Assembly: GCA_030622395.1 (NCBI GenBank)
Contig: JAUXGF010000204.1
Location: 1-5,944, forward strand
Length of the DNA: 5,944 nt
Source: Calditrichaceae bacterium
Lineage (GTDB): Bacteria > Calditrichota > Calditrichia > Calditrichales > Calditrichaceae
Direction of reading: 5' to 3'
The notes beneath the pieces are model-generated. The model saw nothing but the letters and a program-made list of their open reading frames with translations, was not told the DNA's origin and ran no database searches. Below are positions 5,585 through 5,944 of this stretch, piece after piece. The stretch's first letter is position 1, and each line of letters starts with the position of its first letter. The position numbers and the translations under genes were made by a program.

Positions 5585-5606
5585 ATCATTCCTCATTAGT
5601 TTTGTG

Positions 5607-5634
5607 TATTTATAAATTAATTGTTTTATGTAAA
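5607..5634 (-). promoter_or_regulatory. candidate pepT promoter
   Basis: On the minus strand TTTACA (5634-5629) and TAAATA (5612-5607) are 16 nt apart. Initiation near 5600 would leave a leader of about 16 nt before ATG 5584, which fits that start better than 5596. The region is AT-rich, so this is tentative. Confidence 0.3.
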
Positions 5635-5665
5635 AGCGTTCAGCTATCAGCTATCAGCGTTCAGC
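5635..5665. repeat. heptamer tandem repeat AGCGTTC/AGCTATC
   Basis: Four 7-bp units in the order AGCGTTC, AGCTATC, AGCTATC, AGCGTTC plus a trailing AGC. It adjoins the upstream edge of the candidate pepT promoter. AGCTATCAGC-type heptamer runs occur in intergenic regions of many bacteria; no function is shown. Confidence 0.8.
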
Positions 5666-5901
5666 ATTTATTAGCTTTGGATTGTTTACTAACAGATGAG
5701 CGTTGAAAGCCTTTATCTTTTATTATGTCAATAAGCCCTGAGTGTTTGTAAATATAACAAATTAATATTATATAAAAAATAGAAATTATCAGTAAAAAGT
5801 AGAATCTTACAGGTGGGTACATAAACTCGTTATAAAGATTAACGAAGCGTCATTACGTATCAGAGACCGTCCTGATTAACGCTGTTGCAGAACACCCAAA
5901 A
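5666..5901. other. gene-free intergenic region upstream of pepT
   Basis: AT-rich sequence with no credible reading frame, RNA gene or terminator. The only structure noted is a direct repeat GATTAACG at 5837-5844 and 5874-5881. The gene to the right lies outside the window. Confidence 0.5.
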
Positions 5902-5930
5902 TGTCATTTCGAACGGAGTGAGAAATCTTA
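5902..5930 (+). repeat. palindromic repeat unit D
   Basis: The shortest copy in the window: TGTCATTTCGA (5902-5912), a core of only seven bases, and GAGAAATCTTA (5920-5930). It is oriented like unit A and ends 14 bases before the window edge, so a partner unit or gene could lie just outside. Confidence 0.75.
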
Positions 5931-5944
5931 TAACGTCAATAATA

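Noticed and set aside
5585..5596. ATG at 5596 as the pepT start
   Set aside because: It lacks a Shine-Dalgarno, and the bases following it supply the Shine-Dalgarno for the ATG at 5584; the conserved protein starts after that Met.

Overview
The window is an AT-rich chromosomal segment in which every recognisable gene lies on the minus strand. The following point to the FCB group (Bacteroidota, Ignavibacteriota, Calditrichota or relatives): a lipoprotein M16 peptidase of a type familiar from Bacteroidota; a TAnnTTTG-type -7 promoter box before mazEF; a tRNA gene without encoded CCA; and many short dispersed palindromic repeats. The M16 and pepT genes have real Shine-Dalgarno sequences, which are scarce in Bacteroidia and Flavobacteriia, so an Ignavibacteriota-like lineage is a reasonable but unproven guess.

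Layout from left to right. 1-1988: a large secreted zinc peptidase (M16, pitrilysin-like lipoprotein), cut by the window edge after 662 codons. 1989-2211: its RBS, a candidate promoter and low-complexity ATTG/ATGG-type repeats. 2212-2284: tRNA-Thr(CGU) with its own promoter. 2459-2806: a stand-alone DUF971 (GBBH-like N-terminal) zinc-domain protein. 2937-3493: a type II toxin-antitoxin operon, RHH antitoxin then MazF/PemK toxin, with a Bacteroidota-style promoter almost at the start codon. 3585-3968: a frameshifted GIY-YIG endonuclease gene bracketed at 0 and 1 nt by two inward-facing copies of a palindromic repeat. 4080-4232: a 153-bp MITE-like element with 21-bp terminal inverted repeats that carries two more copies of the same repeat head to head. 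It sits inside another dispersed repeat. 4334-5584: peptidase T. 5597-5944: no gene, but a heptamer repeat and a fifth copy of the palindromic unit at the right edge.

The two peptidases fit a peptide-scavenging lifestyle (outer M16 protease, cytosolic tripeptidase) but are separate transcription units. The most interesting part is 3585-4309. A shared repeat (TGTCATTTC-variable hairpin core-GAGAAATCT) frames a GIY-YIG nuclease ORF with almost no spare bases and also builds a gene-less MITE. This suggests a minimal mobile element in which a URI/COG2827-type GIY-YIG nuclease plays the part that a REP-associated transposase plays elsewhere. The mobility claim is inference; the repeat arrangement and the frameshift are directly visible.
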